Assembly (NCBI RefSeq): GCF_900177325.1
Contig: NZ_FXBL01000004.1
Coordinates: 4,216,001-4,280,000, forward strand
DNA: 64,000 nt
Reading direction: 5' to 3'
DNA from: Mesorhizobium australicum
GTDB taxonomy: Bacteria; Pseudomonadota; Alphaproteobacteria; Rhizobiales; Rhizobiaceae
The notes below the pieces were generated by a model. It did not search any database. It was not told the origin of the DNA and saw only the letters and a list, made by a program, of their open reading frames with translations. Below, piece by piece: positions 25,939 through 34,847 of the stretch. Each line of letters opens with the position of its first letter. Position 1 is the stretch's first letter. Made by a program: the position numbers and the translations under genes.

Positions 25939-27195
25939 TCAGCCGAACTTGCGCTGCGCGTCGAGCGCAAGCCCGAGGCCAACGCTGCCGAAGGCGTCGC
26001 CCTCGACGACGCGGGCTTCCGGAAACAGGGCGCGGACGGCGCTGCGCATCTGCGGGATCGCGGTCGAGCCGCCGGTGAGGAACAGCGTCTCGATCTGCGC
26101 CGGCACGAGGCCGGCGTCGCGGACCGTGGCCGAGGCGGTCTCGACGATGCGGGAAATCGCAGGCGCGATCGCCGCGTTCATTCTTTCCTGCGTCAGCGGG
26201 ATGTCGACTTTATCGTCCGCAAGCGGCAACGGAATCGACGCGAGCGGCTGCGCGGTCAATTCGATCTTGGCCTGCTCGACGCGCCCTGCCAGCGCATGGC
26301 CCTGGCGATGGCGGACAATGTCGATCATCCGCTCGACCAGCTCCGGCTCCGCCGCCTCCTGCCGGATCTGGCGGAGATCGGTCGCGGCGCGGTTGGAATA
26401 GAGCTGGTTGATGCGCTGCCAGGTGGCGAGGTCGTTGAAATAGGAGACCGGCAGGTTGCGCTTGCCGTCTTTTGTGGGAGTGCCATAGCCCAGCGCAGGC
26501 ATGACGTTGGCGATGCTGATCAGCCGGTCGAAATCCGTGCCGCCGACATGGACGCCGGAATTGGCGAGCACGTCGGATTTGCGGTCGGGCCGGCGCGCGC
26601 CTTGCGGCGACACGCGCACGATCGAGAAATCGGACGTGCCGCCGCCGATGTCGACGATCAGCGCCAGTTCCTCGCCGTTCACGCTCTGCTCGTAGTCGAG
26701 CGCGGCGGCAATCGGCTCGAACTGGAACTCGATGTCGCGAAAGCCCTGCGCACGCGCTGCCTGCTCCAGCTCGGACTGCGCGGCGCGGTCGGCGGTCTCG
26801 TCACCGTCGACGAAATAGACCGGGCGTCCGAGCACGACGCGGCCGACGTCGCCGCCCGCGGCCGTGTCGAGCTGCCGCTTCAGGTTCTTCAGGAACAGGC
26901 CGATGATGTCGGTGAAGGCAATCGAGCGCGCCTTGATGCGCGTCTTCTCGTGGACCAGCGACGAGCCGAGCACGCTCTTGAGCGCTCTCAGGAGCCGGCC
27001 CTCCGAGTTCAGCGTGTAATCCTCGATCGCGCGGCGGCCGTAATAGGTGCGGTCGTCCTCGAAGTTGAAGAAGACGGCGCTGGGCAGCGTGACATGGTCG
27101 CCCTCGAGCGGCACGAGGCGCGGCCGCCCGTCCCGCATGATGCCCACGGTCGAATTTGACGTGCCGAAGTCGATCCCGCCGAAGCTGTTCTGCAT
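25939..27195 (-). CDS. Hsp70 family protein (YegD-like)
   Basis: About 418 residues, started at MQNSFGGIDFGTSNSTVGI with GGAG eight bases upstream; the frame is open further back to 27378 but without family similarity. It keeps the Hsp70/actin ATPase motifs: phosphate 1 (GIDFGTSNST), phosphate 2 (LIVDIGGGTSDFSIV near 200) and the adenosine motif (LTGGSTAIPQMR near 383). It ends there, so the substrate-binding and lid domains of DnaK are missing, as in YegD-type proteins. The role is unknown; probably an ATPase-only chaperone relative. It is divergent from rpsU. Confidence 0.88.
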   Translation of the reverse strand: MQNSFGGIDFGTSNSTVGIMRDGRPRLVPLEGDHVTLPSAVFFNFEDDRTYYGRRAIEDYTLNSEGRLLRALKSVLGSSLVHEKTRIKARSIAFTDIIGLFLKNLKRQLDTAAGGDVGRVVLGRPVYFVDGDETADRAAQSELEQAARAQGFRDIEFQFEPIAAALDYEQSVNGEELALIVDIGGGTSDFSIVRVSPQGARRPDRKSDVLANSGVHVGGTDFDRLISIANVMPALGYGTPTKDGKRNLPVSYFNDLATWQRINQLYSNRAATDLRQIRQEAAEPELVERMIDIVRHRQGHALAGRVEQAKIELTAQPLASIPLPLADDKVDIPLTQERMNAAIAPAISRIVETASATVRDAGLVPAQIETLFLTGGSTAIPQMRSAVRALFPEARVVEGDAFGSVGLGLALDAQRKFG

Positions 27196-27434
27196 GATGG
27201 TGGCTCCGCTCGGGATGCTGGAAAGAGGGAGCGGGATAGTCGCGCGGGCGCGGCGAGTCCACCACCAAACACGAAAGGCAGGTATCCTCTCGACAACCGC
27301 GATCGATTCTGCTAACAGCCGCCGCAATTCGCGGTGGGTGTCCATCGCGGACGCCTTTCGCTTACCCGTCCGTCTCACGACCCGCCAGGCCAGCGACAGC
27401 GTTTTACCCCGGTTTAGAAGCTACAGGATCGCAC
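27196..27434. promoter_or_regulatory. Intergenic region with divergent Hsp70-like and rpsU promoters
   Basis: 239 bases without a supported gene between two divergent starts, so it must carry promoters for both. Just before the rpsU GTG start I see AGGA at eight bases. I could not identify convincing -35/-10 pairs by eye. Confidence 0.4.
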
Positions 27435-27686
27435 GTGCAGGTACTCGTCCGCGACAACAATGTTGACCAGGCGCTCCGCGCCCTGAAGAAGAAAATGCAG
27501 CGCGAAGGCATCTTCCGCGAGATGAAGATGCGCGACCACTACGAGAAGCCGTCCGAGAAGCGTGCGCGCGAAAAGGCCGAAGGCATCCGCCGCGCCCGCA
27601 AGATGGCCCGCAAGAAGTTGCAGCGCGAAGGCCTGCTGCCGCCCACGCCCAAGCCGGCGGCGGCTGCCCGTCCCGCGGCGCGCTGA
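27435..27686 (+). CDS. rpsU: 30S ribosomal protein S21
   Basis: An 83-residue S21, part of the small ribosomal subunit near the anti-Shine-Dalgarno region of 16S rRNA. The start [20 protein letters not shown] is the usual rhizobial N-terminus, here from a GTG codon. The body is basic and helical, and a Pro/Ala-rich tail ([15 protein letters not shown]) extends it beyond the 70 residues of enterobacterial S21, as is normal in this order. A clear terminator follows at 27726. Confidence 0.96.
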   Translation: MQVLVRDNNVDQALRALKKKMQREGIFREMKMRDHYEKPSEKRAREKAEGIRRARKMARKKLQREGLLPPTPKPAAAARPAAR

Positions 27687-27725
27687 TCTCCGCCGCTATT
27701 TCGTCCCTTTCGGGCCATAGGAACG

Positions 27726-27756
27726 TGGCGCGGTTTCGGCCGCGCCATTTTCGTTT
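27726..27756 (+). terminator. Rho-independent terminator after rpsU
   Basis: Eight-base perfect stem TGGCGCGG (27726-27733) / CCGCGCCA (27740-27747) with the six-base loop TTTCGG, followed by TTTTCGTTT. Placed 40 bases after the rpsU stop. Confidence 0.8.
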
Positions 27757-27840
27757 CATCGCCTGTGGGGACAGGTTGCATTCGAGCGAAAGCCGGTCGC
27801 GGGGGGAAGACCGGTCAGAGGACGAAGGGATCCGCCTGCG

Positions 27841-28683
27841 ATGAATGATGTGCGTCTCAACCGCCCGGCCGCCAGGGGCGCGGCAGTTGCGCTGCTGCTG
27901 GCCGCCGCCCTCGGGCTGGCCGGCTGCCAGACGGCGGCGATCAGCGACATCGCGACCGTCGAGGAGGCACAGGGCTCGACGGAGAACATCTCCTCGCTGA
28001 CGGCGGTGATCGAGCGCAACCCGAACGATCCGGAAGCCTATAATGTGCGCGGCTTCGCCTATGGACGAGGCGGGCGCTACACCGAGGCGCTGAAGGATTT
28101 CGACACCGCCATCAAGCTCAATCCCGGCTTCTACCAGGCCTATGCCAATCGCGGCCTGATCTACCGCTTCCTCGGCAGGAACACGGAGGCCATCGCGGAC
28201 TACAACCGCTCGATCCAGCTCAATTCGAGCTACGACACGGCCTATATCGGCCGCGGCGAGGTCTATCGCACCTCCGGCCGCACCCAGGAGGCCTTCAACG
28301 ACTTCGAGAAGGCCATCCAGCTCGACACGACCGACCCCCGCGCCTATCACCGCCGCGGCCTGCTCTACCAGATCCGCGGCCAGCACGACTTCGCCATCGA
28401 GGACTTCTCGACCGCGATCTCGATGTCCGGCGGCTCGCCCGAGCCGTACAACGGCCGCGGCCTTTCCTATCTGGCGCGCGGCGACGAGGACAACGCCTTC
28501 GCCGACTTCAACACCGCCATCGGCCTCAACGACAAGGTCGCCGAGAGCTGGGCCAACCAGGCGCTGATCTACGAGCGCCGGGGCGACAAGGCCCGCGCGG
28601 CCAAGTCCTATGCCCGCGCCGTGCAGCTCGACCCGAACTACAAGCCCGCCGTCGACGGCCTCTCCCGCACCAAGACCTCCTGA
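27841..28683 (+). CDS. TPR-repeat lipoprotein (NlpI-like)
   Basis: A 280-residue lipoprotein: signal peptide with hydrophobic core VALLLAAALG and lipobox LAGC (Cys29). Six tetratricopeptide repeats follow from about residue 58 to the end, each with the pattern AY..RG..Y...G....A..DF..AI. It should be anchored to the outer membrane facing the periplasm, as a protein-interaction scaffold. E. coli NlpI tethers peptidoglycan hydrolases, but function cannot be transferred with confidence. It stands alone, between rpsU and a DUF992 gene. Confidence 0.9.
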   Translation: MNDVRLNRPAARGAAVALLLAAALGLAGCQTAAISDIATVEEAQGSTENISSLTAVIERNPNDPEAYNVRGFAYGRGGRYTEALKDFDTAIKLNPGFYQAYANRGLIYRFLGRNTEAIADYNRSIQLNSSYDTAYIGRGEVYRTSGRTQEAFNDFEKAIQLDTTDPRAYHRRGLLYQIRGQHDFAIEDFSTAISMSGGSPEPYNGRGLSYLARGDEDNAFADFNTAIGLNDKVAESWANQALIYERRGDKARAAKSYARAVQLDPNYKPAVDGLSRTKTS

Positions 28684-28764
28684 TCCGGCATGCCGGCGGG
28701 AACCATGCGCCGCGCCGGAAGTTGTGCTATCTTGGATGGAAACGTGCTCGTGGGAGTTTCCGAG

Positions 28765-29244
28765 ATGATGAAGATCCTCGCCTCCGCCACCCTTCTCGCA
28801 GCGATCTTGGCGACGCCCGCCGGCGCGCAGAAGCAGGGCGTCGAACTCGGCGTGCTCGATTGCGTGATCGACGGCGGCACTGGCTTCGTCTTTGGGTCGA
28901 CCAAGGATTTGAGCTGCACCTTCCGTCCTGCCAACACGGCCAATGCGCCCGAGGACTATTTCGGCGTGGTGCGCAAATACGGGCTGGACGTCGGGACGAC
29001 CGGCACGACCTTTATGCAGTGGGTGGTTCTGGCCCCGACTGCCAACATCTATGCGCCGGGTGCGCTCGCCGGCGACTATATCGGCGCGAGCGCCGGTGCG
29101 ACGGTCGGTGTCGGCGCGGGCGCCAATCTCCTGGTTGGCGGCTCCGGCTCCTTCTTCACCCTCCAGCCGTTGAGCGTCGAGGCGCAGACAGGGTTGAACC
29201 TGGCGATCGGCGTCAGTTCGTTCCAGCTGCGCAGCGCGGACTGA
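28765..29244 (+). CDS. DUF992 domain secreted protein
   Basis: 159 residues from the ATG at 28765 (MMKILASATLLAAILATPAG), with GGGAG eight bases upstream; readings from 28690 add non-family residues. A cleavable signal peptide ends near AGAQ. The mature part is a DUF992 domain, a small Gly/Ala-rich beta protein common in Hyphomicrobiales with two cysteines (LDCVIDG and LSCTF) that could form a disulphide. Function unknown; periplasmic or surface location is inferred. Confidence 0.85.
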   Translation: MMKILASATLLAAILATPAGAQKQGVELGVLDCVIDGGTGFVFGSTKDLSCTFRPANTANAPEDYFGVVRKYGLDVGTTGTTFMQWVVLAPTANIYAPGALAGDYIGASAGATVGVGAGANLLVGGSGSFFTLQPLSVEAQTGLNLAIGVSSFQLRSAD

Positions 29245-29367
29245 TCCCTGCCGCGCAATACGCCCCTCGTAGGCGGATTCTCGACCGATGATTGCATTGC
29301 CGCGCATCCGCTTCATCAATCCTTAAACGCGCCTGTCTAGGGTAACCCTCGTGTGGAGGTGCCTGAG

Positions 29368-31407
29368 TTGCGGCGTTTGAACAGACTGTCGATCTTCAGA
29401 AAGAACGGCGGACGTCGCAGCCTCCAGTTCCATCTCTTTACGATCATGCTGTTTGCCGTGGTACCGGTGGTTGCGGCCACCGCACTTGCGGTCTGGCAGG
29501 CGGGTGAGGCCTTCCACACCTCGTCGGAGAGCAGGCTGCGCGATACCTCGCAGACTCTCGCGAACGCCGTCGAGGCGGATCTCGCCGGCACGTTCACCTC
29601 GCTTTCGACCCTTGCCAATCTCTATGCCAGCGGCCGCAACACCGCCCGGTCGTTCGAACCCTGGCTCGATGAGGCCGGCACCCATCTCGGCGGAACGCTG
29701 CATGTCGTGGCCAGAGGCTTGACCGACATCGGGGCTAACAATGCGGCATTCGCGACTGGGCTGCGTGCGATCGAGCACCGCAGCCGCGCGATCTCGAACC
29801 TGATCGATCCGGCCTCGGGCAAGGACGCCCGTATCGCGCTCGCGGTGCCGTTCGAAACGGCCGGAGGCCAGCTCCAGGCGCTCGTCTTCGTCGCGAAACC
29901 GGACAGGCTCGTGCACCTGCTCCAGGGGAACGAGCTTGAAGGCTCGGAATTCCTCGTTGCGGTCACCGATGGCACCGGCCACCTCGTCGGGCGCTCCCGC
30001 GACGCCGACAGGTTCATCGGCAAGCCGGTGCCCGACTGGGGCAAGCTCCAGAGCATGGGCAGTCCGAGCGGCCTGTTCGAGGCGGTGTCCAAGGAGGGCA
30101 GCGAGATCATGCTCTCGTTCCGCAAGCTCGCCGGCACGCCGGGCTGGGTCGTGGTCGTCGGCGAGAATCTCGACGCCTTCAACGCGCGCTGGCAGGGGCC
30201 GCTCGCGACGCTCGCACTCAGTGCGCTGATCGCTTTTTCCATCGCGCTCCTCGGCGCCCTCTGGATGGCGCAACGTATCCTGGCTCCCGTGAAGGCGCTC
30301 GCCGCCTACGGCCGCGGGATCGCCGAGGGAGGGCAGCTTTCCGACGGGGCGCACCTCCAGCGTTCGTCGATCGCCGAATTCGAGAGCCTTCGCGAGAGCT
30401 TCATCGCCGCGCAGACGGAACTGCGCGAGCGGGCGGAACGCGAGAAGGAGATCGCCGACACGCTGACGCTGAGCGAACGGCGCTATCGTGCCGTCGCCGA
30501 GGCGGGCGCGCTCGTCTTCTGGCAGCGCGACCGTACAGGCCCCGTCACGCAGGTGACGGGCTGGCGCGAACTCACCGGCCGCAGCGACACCGACGCGATC
30601 GGCTTGGGGTGGATGGCAAGCGTCCATGCGGAGGATCTGCCGGTGGTGGAATCCGCCTGGGCCGAATGCGTCGCCAAAGGCAGCGACGTCGATGTTGAAG
30701 CTAGGGTCCTCACCCCTGCGGGATGGAAATGGGTCAGGGCCCGCGGCGCGCCGATCCGCGACGCGGCGGGAGAGATCGTCGAATGGGTCGGCTCTCTGGA
30801 AGACATCGACGCCCGCCGCAGCGCGCAGGCGCGCATCGCCCACATGGCGCATCACGACACGCTGACCGGGCTCGGCAACCGCGCCCTCATGGCCAAGCGC
30901 ATGGCCGAGGCGATCGAGGCAGCACACGACGGCCAGTGCGCGGCTTTGCTGTGCATCGACCTCGACCGCTTCAAGCTGGTGAACGACACGATGGGCCACC
31001 CGGTAGGCGACGCGTTGCTGTGCGCCGTCGCTGCGAGGCTGAAGCAGTGCGTGGCCGAGACGGACGTCGTCATCCGCACCGGTGGCGACGAATTCGCCGT
31101 CATCCAGTCCGCTTCCAGCTGGGCGACTGCGAGCCTGCTGGCGGCGAAGATCGTCAAGTCGCTGTCCGATCCCTTCACGCTGCGCCGCCAGTCCGTGTCC
31201 ATCGGCGCGAGCATCGGTGTGACGTTCATCGACGATCCCGGCATCGGGGACAGCGAGCTGATGCGGCGCGCCGACATCGCCCTCTACGCCGCGAAGGCGG
31301 AAGGACGCGGACAGTTCCATCTCTTCGACCCGAGGATGGACTTGCAACGCCGCCGCGCGCCGGCAAGGTCGAAGCCGGCCGTGCGAGAAAAGGCGCGCAG
31401 CCGCTGA
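29368..31407 (+). CDS. Membrane sensor diguanylate cyclase (sensor-HAMP-PAS-GGDEF)
   Basis: About 679 residues. I favour a TTG start at 29368, with GGAGG eight bases ahead; GTG at 29353 is the alternative. Seen in order: a first membrane helix near residues 23-43, a periplasmic sensor of about 230 residues, a second helix (ALIAFSIALLGALWMAQRIL), a HAMP-like segment, a PAS/PAC domain around 375-500 and a GGDEF domain with an intact TGGDEF active site about 110 residues from the end. The product-inhibition RxxD site reads AETD, so feedback inhibition is probably lost. It should make cyclic di-GMP in response to an extracytoplasmic signal. Confidence 0.9.
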   Translation: MRRLNRLSIFRKNGGRRSLQFHLFTIMLFAVVPVVAATALAVWQAGEAFHTSSESRLRDTSQTLANAVEADLAGTFTSLSTLANLYASGRNTARSFEPWLDEAGTHLGGTLHVVARGLTDIGANNAAFATGLRAIEHRSRAISNLIDPASGKDARIALAVPFETAGGQLQALVFVAKPDRLVHLLQGNELEGSEFLVAVTDGTGHLVGRSRDADRFIGKPVPDWGKLQSMGSPSGLFEAVSKEGSEIMLSFRKLAGTPGWVVVVGENLDAFNARWQGPLATLALSALIAFSIALLGALWMAQRILAPVKALAAYGRGIAEGGQLSDGAHLQRSSIAEFESLRESFIAAQTELRERAEREKEIADTLTLSERRYRAVAEAGALVFWQRDRTGPVTQVTGWRELTGRSDTDAIGLGWMASVHAEDLPVVESAWAECVAKGSDVDVEARVLTPAGWKWVRARGAPIRDAAGEIVEWVGSLEDIDARRSAQARIAHMAHHDTLTGLGNRALMAKRMAEAIEAAHDGQCAALLCIDLDRFKLVNDTMGHPVGDALLCAVAARLKQCVAETDVVIRTGGDEFAVIQSASSWATASLLAAKIVKSLSDPFTLRRQSVSIGASIGVTFIDDPGIGDSELMRRADIALYAAKAEGRGQFHLFDPRMDLQRRRAPARSKPAVREKARSR

Positions 31408-31506
31408 CCAGTCGTGCTGGCGCAAGCGGCTCTGCCGGACTGCCTCCTGCCCCGAGGCCGCAACTCAGGTAATGGCTGGCCGCTCGATGGGCAGAGGCGC
31501 CGCGAA

Positions 31507-32913
31507 ATGGTCGATCGATCCGGACGGCGGGTAGACTGGCGCGCGCTCTGGGCGAGCGGCGACCTCGGCCTGTTCTGCTTCGTCAGCCTCGGCATCCTGC
31601 TGCACGCCACCATGGAAACCATGATGGCGACGATCATGCCGGCGCTGGTCGGCGACCTCGAGGGCGTGACGCTAGTCGGCTGGACCTTCGCCATCTACGA
31701 ACTCGGCGCGATCGTGGCCGGGACGGCCGCCGGCCGGCTGGTGTCCTATGTCTCGCTGCGCGGCAATATGGTGGGCGCGGCCACGCTCTACGGCTGCGGA
31801 GCACTGATCTGCGCGCTGGCGCCGACGATGCCGATCCTGCTGGCCGGGCGGCTGATCGAAGGGCTCGGCGGCGGTGGGCTCGTCTCGCTCGCCTATGTGT
31901 CGGTCGAGCGGCTGTTTGCGCGGGCGATCTGGCCGCAGCTCTTCGGCATCATGTCCGCCATCTGGGGCGTGGCCGCCTTCAGCGGGCCGCTGCTCGGTGC
32001 CCTTATCTCAACGGCCTTTGGCTGGCGCTGGGCGTTCGGGACGTTCGCGATCGCCGGCGTCGCCATGGCCGCGGTCAGCTACGCGGTGCTGCGCATGCCC
32101 GAGGCGCGGCGCGTCACCGGCGACGAGCCGCCGCCATTTCCAGTTCCGGCGCTCGCCACGCTGGCCTGCGCGGTGATCCTGATCGCGTTTGCCGGCGTCA
32201 CCGCGAGCGGCTACGCCTCGCTCGCGCTGCTGGTCGCCGGTCTGTTCGGGCTGTGGCTCTTCTTCAGGGTGGATGCGCTCATGCCGCGCTCGCGCCTGTT
32301 TCCACGCCGGCCCTTCGACTGGTCGACGGCGTTGGGATCGGGCATGACGATGGTCGCGGCCCTGTCCGTCTCGACCGTGTCGTTCGCGGTCTATGCGCCG
32401 CTGCTGCTGACCAGCCTGCACGGCATTCCGGTGCTGACGACCGGCTACATCATCGCGGCCGAGTCGATCGCCTGGTCGATCCTGTCGATCCTCGTCGCGG
32501 GCGCGCCGCCGCATCGCGAGCGCCTCATCATCGTTGGCGGCGCAGTGATGATCACGGCCGGGCTGGCCGGCTTCTCGGTGGCGATCCCCGCGGGCAACGT
32601 CCCCGCCATCCTCTTCTGCGCACTGCTGCAGGGCGGCGGCTTCGGCATCGCCTGGCCCTTCGTGACGCGCATCATCGTCGCCTCCGCGCCGGCGCAGGAC
32701 AGCACGGTCGCCTCCTCGGCAGTGCCGGCGCTGCAGCGGATCGGCTATGCGGTCGGTGCGGCGGCCGCAGGCATCGTCGCCAATTCCAGCGGCTTCGCCG
32801 AAGGACTTTCGGGGGAGACGGCGGCCGGCGTCGCCCGCTGGCTGTTCCTCGCCTTCCTGCCGCTCGCCCTCATCGGCTGCGCGGCAGCCGTCAGGATGTC
32901 GCGTACCGGTTGA
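31507..32913 (+). CDS. MFS transporter (drug:H+ antiporter-like)
   Basis: About 468 residues from ATG 31507 (MVDRSGRRVDW), with GAGG about ten bases upstream; an earlier ATG at 31414 adds a non-membrane, Pro/Arg-rich leader. It has 12-14 predicted membrane helices. LVGWTFAIYELGAIVAGTAA and the loop AGRLIEGLGGGGLVSLAYV resemble motifs of the DHA branch of major facilitator exporters. It ends three bases before a convergent alpha/beta hydrolase gene. The substrate is unknown. Confidence 0.87.
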   Translation: MVDRSGRRVDWRALWASGDLGLFCFVSLGILLHATMETMMATIMPALVGDLEGVTLVGWTFAIYELGAIVAGTAAGRLVSYVSLRGNMVGAATLYGCGALICALAPTMPILLAGRLIEGLGGGGLVSLAYVSVERLFARAIWPQLFGIMSAIWGVAAFSGPLLGALISTAFGWRWAFGTFAIAGVAMAAVSYAVLRMPEARRVTGDEPPPFPVPALATLACAVILIAFAGVTASGYASLALLVAGLFGLWLFFRVDALMPRSRLFPRRPFDWSTALGSGMTMVAALSVSTVSFAVYAPLLLTSLHGIPVLTTGYIIAAESIAWSILSILVAGAPPHRERLIIVGGAVMITAGLAGFSVAIPAGNVPAILFCALLQGGGFGIAWPFVTRIIVASAPAQDSTVASSAVPALQRIGYAVGAAAAGIVANSSGFAEGLSGETAAGVARWLFLAFLPLALIGCAAAVRMSRTG

Positions 32914-32916
32914 CGG

Positions 32917-33714
32917 CTACAGCTTCTCCGCCCAGTCGAGCACATAGGCCGCCACCTTCTCGTGGCCCGGCTCTGCCGCGAGGAAATGCGACAGTCCGGG
33001 GAACTCGACGAAATCGGTGCGCGCGGCCGACTTCTTCTGCTTGCGCCAGATGGCGCGGGAGAGCGCGGGCGCCACGGTGCGGTCGTGCTCGGCAGCCGTC
33101 ACCAGCAGCGGCTGCTTGCGCGCCTTCGTATTGACGCCGACGCCGATGCCGGTGGCCGCCTGGGCGAAGAGACGGCCCGAGGTCGGCACGACATACTTGT
33201 CGTAGGCCTCGTCGCGCAGCGCCTGCGGCGCGGTGTTGGCGAAGCGGGCGTCGAACGTCGCCTTCGGCAACGTGTAGGTGCGGTTCCAGGCATTCCAGCG
33301 CAGGAGCACGGGAATGGCCGCGCTGAGGGACAGAAAGTCGGGGATGACGCCCGCGATCGGACCCGGATCGAGCGCCACGCCGGCGACGCCATAGCCGCGG
33401 TCAAGCAGGAGCTGGGTCACCAGGCCGCCCATCGAATGGCCGATGATCAGCGGCTTTTCCGGCAGCGTGTCGATGAACTTCGCATAGTGGTCGGCGATCG
33501 CGCCGGCGGTCAGCCTGCCGAGCCCTTCCGGCGGGTTGGCGCGCAGTTCCGCGGCGGTGCCCCTCTCCAGATAGGGCCAGGTCGGCGTGTGGACGGTATA
33601 GCCGCCTGCCTCCAGCGGCTTGCGGAAATTGTCCCACGATGCCGGCGTCATCCACGCGCCGTGGATGAGGACGACCGTATTGGTGAGGCGGCTGGGGCGG
33701 GGCTCGGTTGCCAT
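32917..33714 (-). CDS. Alpha/beta hydrolase
   Basis: 265 residues from ATG 33714, with AGGAGAG eight bases upstream; the open frame further upstream crosses the operator region and is rejected. It has the oxyanion loop VVLIHGAWMTPASWDNF, the nucleophile elbow IGHSMGGLVTQLLL and the late catalytic histidine in PGLSHFLAAEP. No signal peptide, so cytoplasmic. It is divergent from an OhrR-like peroxide-type regulator and is probably controlled by it. This pairing suggests hydrolysis of an oxidised or electrophilic ester rather than a housekeeping role (inference). Confidence 0.88.
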   Translation of the reverse strand: MATEPRPSRLTNTVVLIHGAWMTPASWDNFRKPLEAGGYTVHTPTWPYLERGTAAELRANPPEGLGRLTAGAIADHYAKFIDTLPEKPLIIGHSMGGLVTQLLLDRGYGVAGVALDPGPIAGVIPDFLSLSAAIPVLLRWNAWNRTYTLPKATFDARFANTAPQALRDEAYDKYVVPTSGRLFAQAATGIGVGVNTKARKQPLLVTAAEHDRTVAPALSRAIWRKQKKSAARTDFVEFPGLSHFLAAEPGHEKVAAYVLDWAEKL

Positions 33715-33772
33715 GACTTCTCTCCTTGCGATTGCACGGCCCGGCGCCGCGCTGTTCAATGACGTCGATTTA

Positions 33773-33844
33773 ATCGTGCACGATCTAATCGTCAACGACT
33801 TCACAATGAGTTGATCGGCATTGCGATAAGATCGCGCGCGATCT
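33773..33844. promoter_or_regulatory. Two related palindromic operators between hydrolase and OhrR-like genes
   Basis: Site 1 (33773-33784) is the perfect 12-bp palindrome ATCGTGCACGAT. Site 2 (33829-33844) is the perfect 16-bp palindrome AGATCGCGCGCGATCT and ends two bases before the regulator ATG. Both share the pattern ATCG-N-GC-N-CGATCTAA. Paired palindromes of this size in a divergent MarR-family promoter are typical binding sites; site 2 would block translation-start-proximal transcription of the regulator itself. Confidence 0.7.
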
Positions 33845-33846
33845 AA

Positions 33847-34365
33847 ATGAGCCTCATGACCGACGCCCCTTCCCCGCTCGACATCGATTTCGTCGCCCAC
33901 CCCGAACTGATGGATCAGGTCACGCTCGACGTGATGCCCTGCTTCGCGATCTATTCCGCCGCCAATGCGGTGACCCGCTTCTACCGCAAGGCGCTCGCCG
34001 AGACCGGGCTGACCTATCCGCAGTATCTGGTGATGATGGTGCTGTGGGAGACGAAGGGCGTGACGATGAAGGCGCTGGGCGAGCGGCTCGGCCTGGACTC
34101 CAACACCTTGACCCCGCTGGTGAAGAAGCTGGAGGCGCGCGGCCTCGTGACGCGCGCGCGCAGCAAGGCTGACGAGCGCCTGCTCGACATCGCGCCGACA
34201 GAGGCCGGCATGGCGCTGCGCCGGACCGGCTGCGAGGCGGCGATCGCGATGACGGTCAATTCGGGCGAGACCTTCGAGAGCCAGGCGGAGTTGAGGGCGC
34301 GCATCATGCGCGTCCGCGACGGGCTCGACGCCTTCGCCGCGGACATGCCGGCCGACGCGGCCTGA
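33847..34365 (+). CDS. MarR family regulator, two-cysteine OhrR-like
   Basis: A 172-residue winged-helix regulator. The OhrR hallmarks are clear: CFAIYSAANAVTRFYRKAL with the peroxidatic cysteine at residue 32, LTYPQYLVMMVLWE next, the recognition region LGLDSNTLTPLVKKLEARGL and the wing RSKADERL. A second cysteine at residue 129 corresponds in position to the resolving cysteine of the two-cysteine OhrR type. It probably senses organic hydroperoxides by disulphide formation. The usual partner, the peroxiredoxin-like Ohr, is absent; the divergent neighbour is an alpha/beta hydrolase. Confidence 0.87.
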   Translation: MSLMTDAPSPLDIDFVAHPELMDQVTLDVMPCFAIYSAANAVTRFYRKALAETGLTYPQYLVMMVLWETKGVTMKALGERLGLDSNTLTPLVKKLEARGLVTRARSKADERLLDIAPTEAGMALRRTGCEAAIAMTVNSGETFESQAELRARIMRVRDGLDAFAADMPADAA

Positions 34366-34367
34366 GC

Positions 34368-34847
34368 TCAGTCGAGCGGCTTGGCCATATTGGTGGAGTG
34401 CGACCGGAAACCGAACTTCCGGTAGGCCTCGGCCGCGCCGTCATTGCCTTCGATGACGTGCAGCATCATCCGCGACAGGCCGCGCTCCCGCGTCAGCCGC
34501 TCCGCCTCTTCGAGGAGCGCTTTGCCGACGCCCTTGCCGCGATGCTTTACGGCAACCACCAGCGCATCGACCTTGCCGTAGCGGCGGTATTTTTCCGCGA
34601 GATAGCTCTCGCCGGTGGCGACATACCAGATCAGCAAGCCCGCCGGCTCGCCGTCGATTTCGGCCAGCACCACCGCCGCGTCCCATTCGGCCAGGATCTC
34701 CTCCGCCTCGATGGCGCCGATCTCGGCCGTCTCCGCGTCGACCAGCGATTCGCCCGAGATCGCGTTCTCGTGCCGGTTGAGATCGAGCAGCAGCGCCGTC
34801 ATGGCGGCACGGTCGGAGGGTTGGTATGGCCGCAGCAGGATCGTCAC
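34368..34847 (-). CDS. GNAT family N-acetyltransferase
   Basis: A 159-residue single-domain acetyltransferase. The acetyl-CoA pyrophosphate loop is HRGKGVGKALLEEAERL near residue 105, followed by the typical AAEAYRKFGFRSHS end. Its start overlaps the stop of the upstream membrane hydrolase gene (ATGA), so the two are cotranscribed; its stop is two bases from the convergent OhrR-like gene. The acceptor substrate is unknown. Confidence 0.88.
   Translation of the reverse strand: MTILLRPYQPSDRAAMTALLLDLNRHENAISGESLVDAETAEIGAIEAEEILAEWDAAVVLAEIDGEPAGLLIWYVATGESYLAEKYRRYGKVDALVVAVKHRGKGVGKALLEEAERLTRERGLSRMMLHVIEGNDGAAEAYRKFGFRSHSTNMAKPLD

Noticed and set aside
24505..27159. 884-codon plus-strand open frame opposite soxB and the Hsp70-like gene
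   Set aside because: It spans two unrelated genes and their intergenic region, with a biased Arg/Ala/Asp composition and no motif.
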